DNA of 64,000 bases from assembly GCF_011440305.1 (NCBI RefSeq), contig NZ_JAAOIW010000001.1:124001-188000 (forward strand), in the 5' to 3' direction. The translations under genes and the position numbers were made by a program. The stretch comes from Paenibacillus agricola (lineage in GTDB: Bacteria > Bacillota > Bacilli > Paenibacillales > NBRC-103111). Below the pieces are notes generated by a model. It had not been told where the DNA came from. It made no database searches and worked only from the letters and a program-made list of their open reading frames with translations. Within the stretch, counting starts at the first letter, position 1. Each line of letters opens with the position of its first letter. This document shows, in pieces, positions 63,808 to 64,000 of the stretch.

Positions 63808-64000
63808 TTATACTTGCATCCTCATTACTTCTTGGTAGGCCTCAATCATTTTGTTGCGTATTTGTACGGTTAATTCAAGCCCCAGAGACGCTTTTTCTGA
63901 TGCAATTACAATTTGATGCACGTCTGAAATTTCACCTTTAGCAAACTTGTCATTTAGCTGATCCACTTCTTGTTGCTGAACATTCAGCTTGTTCATTGCA
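63808..64000 (-). CDS. fliE: Flagellar hook-basal body protein FliE, C-terminal part
   Basis: FliE joins the MS ring to the rod. The reading frame is open through the window edge (the codon before the internal ATG at 63996 is GCA), so this is the last 63 or so residues. The end ASEKASLGLELTVQIRNKMI and EAYQEVMRMQV is the FliE signature. The N-terminal 40 or so residues lie outside the window. Confidence 0.94.
   Translation of the reverse strand, partial: AMNKLNVQQQEVDQLNDKFAKGEISDVHQIVIASEKASLGLELTVQIRNKMIEAYQEVMRMQV

Overview
This window comes from a spore-forming, motile Firmicute, most likely Paenibacillus or a close relative in the Paenibacillaceae. This rests on gene order and protein families, not on a database search. 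Every gene I accept lies on the minus strand, so the chromosome reads from right (64000) to left (1). The order is close to the Bacillus subtilis fla/che - rpsB - polC - nusA/infB - pnp - dpa/dap block, with a few local differences. I see no rRNA, tRNA, CRISPR array, insertion sequence, prophage or defence island, and no gene-free stretch longer than 300 bases.

Right half (64000 to about 33778): one very long fla/che operon. It runs fliE (cut by the window end), fliF, fliG, fliH, fliI, fliJ, a MotE/YlxF-like protein, fliK, flgD, a TIGR02530-type gene, the hook protein gene, flbD/swrD, fliL, fliM, fliY, cheY, fliO, fliP, fliQ, fliR, flhB, flhA, flhF, flhG, cheB, cheA, cheW, cheC, cheD, a small membrane protein, sigD, a DUF342/FapA protein, a short unknown protein, a SwrB-like protein and a small protein with an MltG-like domain. 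It builds the basal body and export apparatus, the hook, the C-ring switch and the chemotaxis core, and encodes the late flagellar sigma factor. A strong terminator sits between the hook gene and flbD, and another closes the operon.

Middle (33730 to 20480): rpsB-tsf with its own sigma-A promoter and two terminators, then pyrH, frr, uppS, cdsA, dxr, rseP, proS and polC (translation, ribosome recycling, undecaprenyl, phospholipid and isoprenoid synthesis, intramembrane proteolysis, replication). ProS here is the short archaeal/eukaryotic-like type.

Left half (20460 to 1): rimP-nusA-rnpM-ylxQ-infB-rbfA-nrnA-truB-ribF, then rpsO and pnp, then ylxY-mlpA-dut. A strong terminator follows dut. After it comes the dipicolinate/lysine block dpaA-dpaB-asd-dapG-dapA, preceded by a good sigma-K-like promoter. 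A terminator follows dapA, and the window ends inside an RNase J gene with its own promoter.

Most interesting non-coding signals: (1) the promoters of the rimP and rpsB operons are almost the same sequence, spacer included; (2) a small hairpin repeat is present twice upstream of polC and twice upstream of sigD, with a compensatory base change in its stem; (3) terminator-like hairpins occur inside operons. Most interesting coding signals: three small uncharacterised proteins around sigD, a YlxY that lacks the deacetylase aspartates, and long repetitive linkers in FliY and IF2. I did not find a convincing previously undescribed multi-gene system; this is a core-genome region.
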